Assembly (NCBI GenBank): GCA_031308135.1
Contig: JAHLJT010009419.1
Span: forward strand, 33,589,540-33,653,539
DNA from: Acheta domesticus
Taxonomy: Eukaryota; Arthropoda; Insecta; Orthoptera; Gryllidae
DNA length: 64,000 nt
Direction: 5' to 3'
This document shows positions 44,374 through 57,800 of this stretch, one piece after another. Under the pieces are notes generated by a model that made no database searches, had not been told where the DNA came from, and worked only from the letters and a program-made list of their open reading frames with translations. Numbering within the stretch: the stretch's first letter is position 1; every line of letters starts with the position of its first letter. A program made the translations under genes and the position numbers.

Positions 44374-47084
44374 GTACACCAAAAAATTAAAATACCAGTT
44401 TCAATCTCTCAGGGCTTCGAGTTCGTTCAGGAATATCAATTCGGATGAAAATAGACGCTAGCGGTGACTACAGACGACTACCGGGCAGGCAGACATACGT
44501 TTTGCCGTGAATACATTTTTGATATTAAGGGCCTACAAAAGTGGATTCTGAGTACACAACATGTTAGAGGAAGAAATTATTCACTATAGAAGAGAGATAT
44601 CGCCAATTTTTAGTTACCAGGCCCAGCCCAGCCACAGGACAATACGATTTTTACTGTCGAAAAATCACCTATATCAGTCGCAGTATTATAATACTTTCTC
44701 TGGGCAACGTAAGTACATAGTAAGGCCACAAAGTAAAGATTTCTTAACACGATATCTTAAAAAAAGTACTCAAATTATTTTGAGTTTTTCCCTACGACTA
44801 GGCAACAGTACCCAATTTAATTAAAACGTTTCTTCTCTTCAAAAATTATACCTAAGTATTTTTATGGAATCTCACCTGGAGCGTTAATATTTGTATTACA
44901 AGTATATTTCGTGACTTATTATATTTGTGAATACATATTTTCATATGATCTCTAATGAACATTCTCAATCTCAAAAGTTATTCAGTATATCCCATTTCAA
45001 AATGTTTCACCATTAGGTACTCTCAAACCACAATTTAATTTATTTTATTTGAAGCTGTGTAGCAAGCCTTGCCTATAACAAACCCTGAGATTACATTCGG
45101 CCATTTACTAAGTAATTCTAACAATTATTTCTGGTAGCTAGAATTAGAGAAAATTACACTTTTAGAAGTGAACGTGAATAATGCTAAATTAGAAGTTCTA
45201 AAATAATGTACTTATAGTATCCATTTTAGTCTCAATCCACTATAAATCTTGATAGTCTTCTTATGTTGCAACGAGCCAAATCAATCTACTCAAACTCTAT
45301 GTTATTCTGAAGGAAATGCAATTCTGAAAGAACAAAAGAACGTAACTTAAGGCTAGAATTTATACAACAGAACAAAGATTGCACTTGTTCTGAACATTCA
45401 GGATTAAGAATCAATCCAATATCGTTATCTTTTATACATGTACTTCTCAGATTATCGTACTGGGGGCAAATTTCTTGCTAGTATATACTTGGAATTTAGT
45501 ATTTACTTCTACAATACGCACTAGTAAAAAATGCGAAACTTCACACGAACATAAAAAAAATCATTCTCTTAAGATTATTAACATAGAATAATTTATTTTT
45601 ATTAACAGTGTGCATTTCAGCCGAACGTTATTAGTTCATTAGGAAAATAAGCTAGCTAAAGATAAAATTTGGGCACGGTTAACAGGTCAAAGTTCAAATT
45701 GATTATTCGCTTCACACTGTCTAATCAGAACGTATTTGACTTCCTCTACTACTTCATATTTATACATTTCCGTTCTTGTCTGTAAATATAAATGGACTGC
45801 CAAGAACAAAATTGAGAACGAATTTAGTGTCACCCACCTAACAAGGTCATTTGAAGTACTTTTACTCCCATTCTTCAAAAATACACAATTATCTAATGGT
45901 GCAACAGCAACACCTACTTACTCGCATTATTTGAAGTTGTTGTACAATATTATAATAGTAGCTGAAGTACCTGGTGTTGTCCGGATATTTATGACAGTAA
46001 ATGATTAGCCAGGAATAGGAATTCCATATTTTCGTGCCCTGCAGTGGGGCCTACTTCTGTGCCATTGTATCCCTGTTCCGCCCTGTCCCGCCCAGCCAGC
46101 TCTGTCTTGTCTTGCTCCTTCTTTGGAAATTTCCTGTCTACCTCGCTCCCTTTCGCAACAAAATTTATATTTTTCTTATTAGGAGTTCCAGCTCCCAAAC
46201 ATTTCTCACTTCATAGCAAAAAACTATAAAAAATTTAAACTACAAAATAAAATACAGACACATTCTTTTTGTGGAGTTTTATATTTTACACCAATACATT
46301 CAATAAATTGCCACATTGTAAAACTAACTCTTTTTTATGTTTTTTCTTCTATAAGCATTCATAAGAATAGTTCATAAAGAAAGGTTCAAAATTTTTCTCC
46401 TGCCAACTCGCAACATTGTAAGAAGTTACTTTTTTAAGCGGAGTATAACATGCTAGAGTTCTCTCATGGGCACGCTAGAAGATAGCTCCGGAGTAATAGA
46501 TAAAAATGTCATTACGTAATTGATGAATCGTAATCATAAAAGTAAATGAAAATATCTACACTGAAACGTAATTGCCGGTTTTTATAATTATATTGAAGAC
46601 AACAGAAATATACATGCGTGTCCTATATGCTAGTAACATGTATAACATATTTGTTTAGGTAAATAAATTCATCATACCATTGCAACAAAAGAACAATACT
46701 GATCCGCCAACATCTACATTATGTGTTCACAATAAACTGACAATATAATGAAACACTTAATAGAACAGTGTTAGCTTCATTATTTGATCTGGATATCTAG
46801 ATTCTACGGATCTTGGAATGTGAATAGTAGAAACCAAGGACACACAGAATTTTTTATTTGCTAAGACTAAATATTTTTAGAAAAAATAATTTTTGCGTAT
46901 TTTTGTAGAAAAAATGGAATTCATTATTACAGCTATTGACATTTATGCACTCTTGAATCTATGATGTAAAGCTAGGCGAATAATATCTAGAAAATAAATT
47001 TAGTTATTAATTATTAATTTATTAATAAATTATTTATGTAATAAATTATTTTGTCTCGGCATTGTCAAGTTTTGTGATTTAAAA
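44374..47084. other. Intergenic sequence, nothing recognised
   Basis: AT-rich. Open frames are short and without recognisable domains. Confidence 0.4.
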
Positions 47085-47175
47085 TGACTATAAGCCTGAT
47101 GATGAGGTAAAAGTAACCTTGAAACTGTTGCTACTTGATTTATTTATATTAAAGTTTCTATTTATTAAAAATAAG
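47085..47175 (+). mobile_element. Penelope-like 3' remnant with hammerhead-like motif
   Basis: CTGATGA (47096-47102), a possible stem AGGT...ACCT at 47103-47120, then GAAAC (47121-47125). The order CUGAUGA, hairpin, GAAA is the hammerhead core. It is followed by an AT-rich 3' region. The cleavage-site side is not convincing. Confidence 0.4.
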
Positions 47176-48419
47176 TGTTTCAATAATAATTGGACCAAGT
47201 TAAATATAATTATATGATCATATGTGTTAATTCAATTTGCGCTGTTTAGGAAAATTAAGGTTTCAAGTTTTGTCTTGCTAATGAACAGGAGAACAAGTAC
47301 AGTGGCACATGAATTGGAAAGTTTGGAAATGATTATGGACAATAAAATATTAATAACCATATTCCAAGTAAAGGTAACAGAGTATTTCAGTACATAGAAT
47401 AAACAAAAAAAGACAGGATACGCATCGGGAAAAAGGAAATATGTCAAATGTTTACATACAGAGAATTTGACTAAAGGGAACTCGTTAAAACAGCATTTAC
47501 TTGTTCGCATTATTTCTAACTTCTGTAATTTCCAAAAATTCACGTAGTTGAACGCAAATGAGAACTGTGCAATTTTTAAGTACATTGCGCTGTCCATGGA
47601 GAAATTTTAAAGAAAAAGTTAGGAGCTGTTTATGAGAACATGTTTTTTCTTCACAAATTGCATTATCTTCCAGTAGAAATTTCGCAAAAAATACTCGGGT
47701 TTACAAAAAACATATGCATAACTTTTTTAAACAGATATAATTGTTTAGAATAGATTTCATTGACGACAACAACCTCTAACTTCCATATTGTATCTTTGCA
47801 AAGTTAATTTTTTGCAATTTTCGAAAATTCAATGTTCGTAAAAAATTGGAGCAGCTGCACTTTTACCATTCTTAGCTACATTCGAGGAAACAATTATACG
47901 TACGAGGAAAATATACAGCGGAATAGGCGGGGTGGGAGGGAGGAGTTGTTGGTGGCACGTACATGGGAAGCAAAATAGGGCGTGCGGAGGATATCGAGGA
48001 AGAGGTAGAGAGGAAGGGGCTGGATGGGCGCGTCGGGGGTAGTCATCAGGACGGTCAAGGGTGGCCGCACAGGGCATGCGAGGTAGTCAGGCGAAGCCCG
48101 CGGGGCGGACGAGGCTGCTTAAATAGATGATTGTGTGGATAAAGTGAGGTCCGGGGAGCGCCGGTTAATCAGCTAGTTTTAAAATTTTCCAATAAATTGA
48201 GTTATTGCTCGATTTTTTCAGCAATCATTTCTAAATAAAAATGACAAATTCTGAACATATTTTTGTGTATATACCAGCATTTGAACGGCGCGGGAGTAAT
48301 GTTTTTATGAGGTTTTAAAGCCTTGATATTGAAACTGATTGATCTAAACTGAAAATTTTCATTTTTAGACTTTTTCTCGAGACGTTTCCGGAAATGCGAC
48401 TGTTTCGTTGGAAACTGTC
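47176..48419. other. Intergenic sequence, nothing recognised
   Basis: AT-rich, becoming GC-richer from about 47920. No supported gene. Confidence 0.4.
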
Positions 48420-48675
48420 TATCGGGGGTTCGCAAAGGAGAAGCGGCAAGGTGAAGCGACCCGCCGGGGATTGGGGAGGGGCGCTGTCCATCAGGCGGCC
48501 GGAACGGGACTCGTGCGAGCGGAGCGGGACGTGTCGCGCCGGGTCGCGTCGCAAGGTCGCCCCCTGCAGGCTGGAGCGGGGGCGGAGGCAGGGCAGGGGC
48601 AGAGAGACGTCTATATATACGTGTGGGAGCCGCGGTCCTGCCCCACTCGCCCTGTCCGTCGCCTCGCCCAGCGCC
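48420..48675 (+). promoter_or_regulatory. CpG-rich TATA promoter of lipase gene 2
   Basis: GC- and CpG-rich sequence in an AT-rich region, with TATATATA at 48612-48619, 57 bp before the ATG at 48676. Transcription would be expected to start about 25-35 bp after the TATA box, near 48640-48650. This is inferred from position and composition. Confidence 0.65.
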
Positions 48676-48868
48676 ATGTCCGTCGCGCAGGCGCTGCTGC
48701 TGCTGGCGGCCCTTCGCCCTGCGGCGATCGCCCTCAGCGTCCCTTCGCCCCTGCCACAGCTCCCACCATACCTTCGTGCCGCGCCGCTGCCCGCGAAAGC
48801 CGCCGCCGCCGTCGCCTCCGCCGCCGACGCCGCCGTCGTCACCGAGCTTCCCGTGCCCCAGCAACCGC
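48676..48868 (+). CDS. Lipase gene 2, exon 1, signal peptide
   Basis: ATG at 48676 and donor GTGAGTA after 48868. The first 20 residues form a Leu/Ala-rich secretion signal. The following Pro/Ala-rich stretch is poorly conserved in such enzymes and may be a propeptide. The other-strand open frames here are by-products of high GC. Confidence 0.85.
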
Positions 48869-51800
48869 GTGAGTATTCGCCTGGAGTAGTGATGCGTAGA
48901 GACCGGAATAATATGTAATATCAAACGTCAAAATATGTGCATAAATATGGAATGGAAACAGTGAGAATATATAATAAATAAAGCCGGATATAATATTAAA
49001 ATACACTTCACATCTGCATAGTACGAAATCATTCACATCTGCATAGTTATCATTCACATCTGCATAGTACGAAATTGCATTTATAAAATATTTCGTAAAC
49101 AAAGCAATATTAAAATATACTCTAAAGGTGACAAGTCAGTGATACTTTTCACACCTAAGGTGAAAATCTCAGATGCTAACGCGCACTTCACGCCACTGAG
49201 AGAACTGAAGCAGGCGCGCCGGACTTGAAGAACATCCGACCATGTATTTACGTAGCGTACTTTGAGTAGGTAGCACGCAATAATCATTTAGAGAAAAGGC
49301 TGATGTTTTGAAAATACTTTCTTGCGCACAAATATGTAATAAAATTGTAGAAAATTTATTAAATAGAAATATATTTTGAAAAAATAGCAAAATATGAAAC
49401 TTAATATGAAAAAATATCTATTGAAAAATTAGATATTGTGTAAGGACGGCGACAATGCGCCAACATTACAACTTTGAGAACGGAAAAACCAAATTAAAAA
49501 ATAATAAGAACAATGGATGCTTATGAAGATAGTACAAACAGCGTTTGCTTGGTTCGTTCACATAAACTGACAAATTTACACAATTGTGATTATGTAAATT
49601 TTTCATTTACAATCAAAACATCCAAGACGTAAAAAATCGAACATAAAACATCAATCTTGAAATACTTTTGTAATGCTGTCACATAAATTTAATTTAAAAG
49701 TTCAAAAAGATCCAACAAATCGATTTCGGACAGTCAAATTTTTAATAACAGTTTACATTAATAACGTAAGTTTTTAATGTAAACTGTTATTAAAAAATTG
49801 ACTGTCCGAAATCTTTTTGTTGGATCTTTTTGAACTTTAAAAATCTTAAAAAAACAACAACTTTAATATGACAATGTTTAAAACAGCAGCGTTTCTACAA
49901 AAATATCGATATTTTGAAAACGTAATCGATGAAGCATCCCTACTCCGGAGCACGACGGCACGACGGTCGTAGTACATGAAAGTGTACAAAAACACGGTGT
50001 GCTTCGCGCAGGCGACCAACACAGCGCGATCACATCGGCGATCCAAACCTATTATCGTTGTATTTTAATTTGCATTCCTTATTATCTACAGGGCCCTGCG
50101 TTGCCTGGGTGTTTATTAATCACAAACATCTATTAGATAGGCGTTTGGGGAACCTTCAATTGCTGAAGAGATTGAGACCCATGAGCGATAAACTAATGAG
50201 TAAATGATAATGGTAATGACGATTAGGCAAATGATGTTGAAGTAATGTTGGAATGAAAATCACTAATGATGCAATGGCGGGATGAAATTAGTGCGGGCAC
50301 TAGCTGTGTATGCGTTAACCATTACGCCATGAATCAATTTAGCTTTGAAACTTAAGTTTCTTTTTAGAATCAAGAGTTATTGTATCCATCCGCTCGGTCT
50401 GGAAAGATTTTCTATTACCTACGATAGTTTATAAAAAGTAGATTAAAGTAGAATTAATTATTTGCAAATCAGCGCTAAGGTATTTCCCAACTTCAAAATC
50501 GTTCTAGCTCTTACCCCTGAGTTTTGAGAGACAATTTCTACTTGATATTGCAGAAATAAGAAAGAAATAACGAGTGCGAGCGAGAGGGACGGATTTTGGA
50601 CAATAGATTTCGATTAAATATTACTTCTGTCGTGTTGAAAGGTTACACGGAGGGTGAATCCTACTAATAAGTTAATCTCTTCGGCACTCAAGGGTCTGCA
50701 TGACGTTTAGTGGGCTCTGTTAGTTCATTCGAAGATTTATCAGAGATACCCTGAGTGAGATATATTAAGAATGATCTGAGAGGATATTTAATTTTGATCG
50801 ATTTGAAGTACACAATTTTAAACATCTATTTTTAAGGAACAGATTTCACTTAGGGAAAAAATCTCTACTTCAATATTTCAGTTGTAGGAAGATGCCAAAC
50901 ATTTTTTGCAATTTCCGATACGGACAGATGGACAGACGGACGTTTTGCTTTCTATTGTTTTTTCGGTATCAAGGACCTACAAAACAGGGATTCAGGCTAC
51001 ACCACGTGTTAGGGGATTTTCCCCCTTAATTTAGCAACTGTATTTTTCCACTTTTTCGTTCTCAGGGCCCGGCAATGAATTTTTTCTGCCAAAAATCCGC
51101 CGTTATTTCGCGCAGCAACTTTCCCTAAATTACGTATATTCCTCCGAATATACGTATGTATACGGAAAGTAAAACGATTGACAATGCCATATACAATACA
51201 AATTAACATAATAAACACAAAGGAATACAAAATAATGAAATCACTATTTACAATTTGGTGTTTACATCAGAGCTTAACATATTACAATGAGAAGTTTCTG
51301 AAAACGTTGAAGGTTCCGTCCAACTTAGTGGTTACAATAACACTGGTCGACAAGGTTTTCTTCACAAGAAATCTGATTACTGAATCTAGTGTGATTTTTT
51401 ATACTGAATTCAGACATGCATTCAGAATTTTTCCATCAGGCACATTTTTTTTGTGACAGCTATTTTTTAAAATTTGATTTTAACATTCTCTTTTACCTGA
51501 CATATGAACCTTTACAATATGTGTAACGATTTTATTCACGATGTATTGTATATAAAATATCATTCTAAAATAACACAGGCAATAGTGTGCTGGTTGATTC
51601 ATGTTTCGATATGCTCATACAAGTTAATCTGGGATGGTGATGTGTCATTATTGAGGCATCTATGAGATTGTTAGAATGAATATTACTACTGTTATATTTC
51701 CTTCCTTTGTGATTAGACGTGTACTGTGTAAGCTATGTATTTTCATCATGCCAAGAACGTGTGTAAATCATACATACAATTTATTATCTATTTGTGGTGA

Positions 51801-54800
51801 GCAGACTTCAAAGACTCAACGGCGAAATTTAACATCACTTGCGCAAAAGTGTTATCAACATTACTTTGGCTGTGGAGATTTTCAAAAGAGCTGGGCCCCA
51901 AATGTATGTTTTTTATGTTAGAACTATTGTCTTGATAGAAAAATAGTACACATAAAATTCCATTTGCAATTCTTATGATTTGGAGGGAACGGAAGGTTCA
52001 TCTACGTGATTGCTATTTCTGTTTGACAACTATTAAATGAATCTCGTATCCCTGATCAGGAAAAAATGCGTCTCATGTCCATTTAGTGAATCCTGAAAAA
52101 TATATTTACCCTCATTGCATACTAAATTAAGAGGAATGAAAACTTTCGTAAAAGCTGTGGTTAAACTTTCTAATGGATACTTGCACTTGAAATCGAAATT
52201 TCCTAAAGAGATGCTAAATTGAAAGGGGATGATATTTTAGGATCACAAATACGGTCATTAATGACTGATGAACATTTTAAAGAACTGTTAAATACACTGG
52301 AAAAAGCAGCCTGTCAACCTTTCAAAAATTTTAAAATTTCTTTGGAAACCATAAACAAGAAAACTATCGGACATAGTGGCTGATCTTTTGCTTTCTTATA
52401 AAGCTATGGGGTGTAACATGTTTTGGAAAATTCACTTCTTAGACTTTTGACTTTCGCCTCCACCAGAAAATCTTGGGACTGTCAGCAATGAGCGCGGTGA
52501 GCGTTTTCATCGGTAAATTTCTAGAAGGAAAATATGTATTAAGTCAAGTGTAGTTCTAATATGTTGGCTGAGTACAGTTGGTCCAAGAAGAGAGATGTTC
52601 CAGATACAGAATAAGCCCGAAAATGACTTATTGAAAATCATTTACACTTTACTGGAACAGAATTAGTAGTCAGAATAGAAGTCAGAACGAGTAGTATACC
52701 ATTTAGAGTTGAGTAGCTAGTTACTGATTTTATTAAAAAATATAAACGGTTCAAATCAATATCATACAAAACTCCTGCCTGATGGAGAGAAACTAAAATG
52801 ATATTTGAATTCAGTATGAAAAATACTTCTAGATTCTGTGATTTTCATTCTTGTGGAAGAAAAACGTCTTTTTCGTAGACCAGTGTTATTCATTCGTCAA
52901 TTATGGAAGGCAGCACAAGATAAGATACGTTAAGGAAAGGCATTATAAGGATTTTACATCATGATCTGAACTGTGAGATTGACAAAAGTACTTAAGGATG
53001 TTGATTCATTATGGACGCCTTATAAAGTTTTTATACGTTACGTTTGTCTACCGACGGCACCCCGCGGCGCACGTGCGAGGGTTAAAATTATTCGGTCTTA
53101 AACGCCCAAAGGCGAATTCGAAGGAACATAGATCCATTGTGCTCGGAATTTTAGATACAATTTACATGCTTCTTTTTAAAGAACGATTCCAGATTGATTG
53201 TTTAGTGTGTTTCCGGGCGTGTCAGCAGCCAAGTTCATTAGTAAGTGTAGTGCATGTTTGGCGCGGGAGGTGGCAGTTTTCTTCCCTCGATGGATGGCGA
53301 GATCCTGCGCCGACGTATACTTACAAGTTTTCCCTAACCAGGTATCTCCCACCAGCGGGGCAAGCCGGGACAAGCTCTATCCTTCTGATTGGACTCCTGG
53401 TAGGCGTGGTACTGAAGTGCATGTGACAGTAAGAGTGTATAAGTAAGGGGATGTGAGGACAGGAAAAAGAAGAGGAAGGAAAGATCGCGCGCGGTTCGTG
53501 ACTCGTTGGTTAAGGTACTGCTCCGACATTCGCCTGATCTTGATCGGAAAATACACGGTAAACTACCGTTCAGAGGAGCCTATCGCTAGAAATCTCCAGA
53601 GAGCAGGTGAATTCCATACAGCTGACAAGCTAAGACCCTAACCCTAAAACCTCCTGGTCAGAGGCACTCCAGTGACATCAGTTGATGCCTTGACCCGGGA
53701 AACCGGTACGATTTCGGAGATTTAGCGTACGTGCGCTTGTGCAATGTCGCTTGTGAAATTCCAGAGTTAGTGCGTTTACTACAATGGAATCGTTCGTCAA
53801 AAGAAAGAGCGTAAATCGGTCGTTTTGTAAAGTTTTGCCAGCGAGGAGGAGCCGGCAGCAGCGCAGACGCCCGTCAAAGTCATTGGGTGCGAATCACTGT
53901 GCGTATCTGATTTACATGATATCACTCCTGTGATGTGGAAAAAAGGTCGTAGATCAACTCTGACAATATGTCGGCCAGTAGATCACAAATATTGCATAAA
54001 ATGACATTATATGAAATATTGTTAGCTCGTAGGCGTTGACCACAAATTTTTTTTAAAAGCCTGTTCATCCCCAATAGGGCAAAGGCCTCCTGCGTAACGC
54101 AGGGAAGTTTTCCACGCCACCTAGTTACACAAAATTTTACCACCTAGTAAATACAGATATTTCATATTTAATATAGAATAAAAGGTTCCTCGTTTAATAC
54201 AAATTGAAGCTCGATTATATTATTTAATGCGTACTGAACTGTAACAACACTTTTGTGATGTATTTATAACCTATTGTTTTATACGTTACCATTTCATGAT
54301 CGTCTCCTATATTATTTCAGTAGTATACTTTTCCTTTGCGGCTCTCACACGCAACCAATCTTTATAAATGAGGTCTCTAAAGAAAGACAATTTCACGGAG
54401 ACATGGCAAACTGCACTTTGACTGTAAAAATATGAAGGATTTGTTTAAAAAACGCATCTAAATGTTCATGTCAAATTCAATCCGCAACACTTACCAATGT
54501 TTTATTATGTATATCGTCAAATAAATCCTAAACGAAGCGTTCTAGGGCCTTAAAAACTAAAATTTTGAAGCCGAAGGCTTGAAAGAAACATTTTGCACCA
54601 TAATCTACAAGATGAGACGCTCTGGGAAATTTAATTTAATTTTCGGTTCGGCGCTGCGATAATACCAATGCCACCTAAATATTTCAGCCCTTGTTGCTGG
54701 TAGCCATTTTTGTGACGACACGCTTACAATGCTTAGATTCCTACATCGTATATTTACGCTTTTTGTATACACCCTGGTTTGTGCAATCTGACGAGGTTTA

Positions 54801-57800
54801 TTTACATAATCATTAATTCAAGATTTGCTCTCCAGCAACAACTGGAAGTACTATTAATAGTTGCTTGATACCTATGAAAATTGTTTCTTATGCGTGTAGT
54901 GAAACCATTCAATTAACGTTTTCCCGTGGTCTATAAATGCTGTGTACCTAATTGTGGAGGGACGTGGGTGTACAGTGAAGAGTGAAGACTGTGTTGGTGT
55001 TTTACATGGACCAGTATCTTCGTTATCATCAGTGATTCGATGAAATTTTCAAGTCAGCAGGTTCAGACACATAGATTTTTAAAAAGTAAAAAGCTAATAT
55101 TTTTTGTGACTATCACGAAAGCTAACACCGAACTGTCAAATAATATTGAATAATTACTTCAAATTTTGTCTTTAAAGAAGTGTAGTAAATTGTTTCAAGA
55201 AACCTGTCCATGATACTGAAAAAAACTTTATTGAAAATTTATTTTAAACATCAATTATGTTGTTTTTTATTTTTATTTGATACTGTGTTCGTATATTGCA
55301 AGTTACTTTTATTCATTTTTAAATAAATAAATAAACACGTTTCGTTCACAACTTTTCCCTCTTAGAATGGAAATAGAAAGGATGAGTGTGGGGTTTAACA
55401 TGCGAGAGGTCTCGCACGGGTACGCGGAGGTAGTAGGGGAAAACGTGTGCTCTGGCACAACACAAAGAACAAACTTTTCAAATTAGCTTAAGTAAAATAG
55501 CTTTAAATAAATGGAAAACAAAAATCAATACGCGATAACCTACAATTGTACGTGAATTAATTTTAAAAAGCAATGAAATTTAAAATTATAGAAAGAACAG
55601 CGCAAGTCACTCGACAACGGCCAATGATCGCAGTCCAAACCTACGACTTAAATATTGGCGGTATCTGGAAGCCTGCACATCAACGCCCAGCTGCAAACTC
55701 ATATTGTAAATAATACACCATTTGATATTAAGTTTAAGGTTTATTTTAAGGTAACGACACAAACTTTTTAAATGAAAATTGCCATTAAGGTCGAGGTTTT
55801 GTTGTTCTTTAATATTCTAAAGTTAATATTTCGTTCTACCACTAGGAAAGTGAAACATTAAGAAAATATTTTAAAAAATGTACATCATGCGGCGATAAAT
55901 GGCAGCTGGCAAGAGTTTGTAGGAAGTATGAATAGCGGCCATTTGTTCACATTATTAGATTCATAAGTACATGTGCTTTAAATAATGTCAAGTACGGTTT
56001 CTTGAAAACTTAACAGTTTTCTGTGAAAACTAGTAGAAAATTCTTCATTTTTAGAAACGCTCAAACGCCATTTTCTAAAAAATGGCTCCACATTTTTTCT
56101 TCAAACTTTTCGAACGGATAGTGAATATTGCACTCTTTGAATATGACGTAAAGTTAATTTTAGGAATTTTTAATTTTTTTTTAATTACGCAAATGCTATT
56201 TTTTGGAAAGATATCTCGCACCGTTAATATGCGAATTTTCAGCAATTTGTAAACACTATTGTATTTGTGTGCTAATGGGCTTTAAATGACTCCTAATGAA
56301 GATTTTCAAAATCACAAAATATCTATGTGAAAAAGAGCTTCAAATTTCGCATTTACACTAACGCTTGAACGAATTTTCTTAAAATCGGCTCCAGATTTTT
56401 CAAAGAAAATTGCCATTTAGGAGAAGGTTTCATTGTTTTTTAATATTCTTAAAATAATATATCCCTTCTCCTATTAAGAAACCGAAAAATTAACAAAATG
56501 TCAAAAAAATGCAGTTTTGGAGGCGATAGATGGCAGCTAGCAAGAGTATGTGTTAAGTCCGAATAGCTAGCCGAGACCAAAGGAAATAGAAAACTAATAC
56601 GGGAAAGTCTGTGCTATTATGTAGCACTACTAGTTTGCGCATGCATTGAAAAGAAGTTTCAGTGCAGATCACAAGAAAATATCCAGAGCAAACATCTATA
56701 AGTGATGGAATTTCCTTTCCTTGTAGTAGAATATTTGTATGTTGCCAGTACATCATCCCGCCTAGGAAATTGCGGTTCTTTTGAAGGTCACTGTGAACGC
56801 GCATATCACCGGAAGGGTTCACTTGTTTTCATGAAGACAGGAAATTCGCTGACTCGTCAAAACTTCTGTTTGTTACACAGAATTTTTTAAAGAAGATTAT
56901 TTTGGAAGAGAGCGCGCAAAATGTCAAATAAAACAAAGAAATAAAACGCAACTTTCTCCAATTAAATTAGCGAGAAATTTGCGGCCTACCGAAACGTTTC
57001 TACCTCTTAGTGTTATTACTCAACAATTATTCAGATTTTTTAAAAAGCGGAAGACATCATTTAATGTTCTACATTTCGATGAAGTTATTGAGAAAATATA
57101 TGTTACTATAAACATGTTTTATATTTACCAAGATCTATACTTGTATGCCATAGGGAAATACGCAAAGAAATCCTGTGTTCACGTTACCTTAACAACATAA
57201 TGAACCACATACAATTATTATCACCGACATTTTTTGCGAAAGTACACATGTGCCAGACGATTGCTGGTCATTGCGTTTACAAATACCTATAAAAATCCGA
57301 TAATAATCTTAGTCTTTAGAAACACTCTGAACTACATATAACTCGCTATATTGGCCTGTAATTATAACCTTACACTTACATGCTTTCTTGAAGAGGAAAT
57401 GTGGAATGCTTTCAATGTATCAATTACAACTCACACAACGAAATAATGAACAAATGTTATTAGTGTTCAGTGTTTAAATTATTAAACCATTCAATACAAG
57501 CAAGCGACAATATCTGAGCCTCACTATTTTTCCTTTTGAGCAAAAATCACGAAATTAGGTCAAGACGAAAAGTTAAACTTCTTTCACAACAAAAACTCTT
57601 AGTGTTTTAATCATACAGGTTTTTGCTATTTTCTCAATATCAGAGATTACAACTATATAATTACTACTACTAAAGATTGGAACTATTCCGTAAATATTAA
57701 AGCAATTGTTTCTAACCGTGCAAAAAAAATCAACAAAAAAACTTGAAAAGTCAAGAAAAAATTTTCATCCATTTTCCAGAAAATGTTGAAAATGCCGTAG

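Noticed and set aside
48202..48924. 240-codon and 175-codon minus-strand ORFs and other plus-strand ORFs at the CpG-rich block
   Set aside because: High GC removes stops in all frames; the signal-peptide exon with its TATA box and splice donor explains the region.
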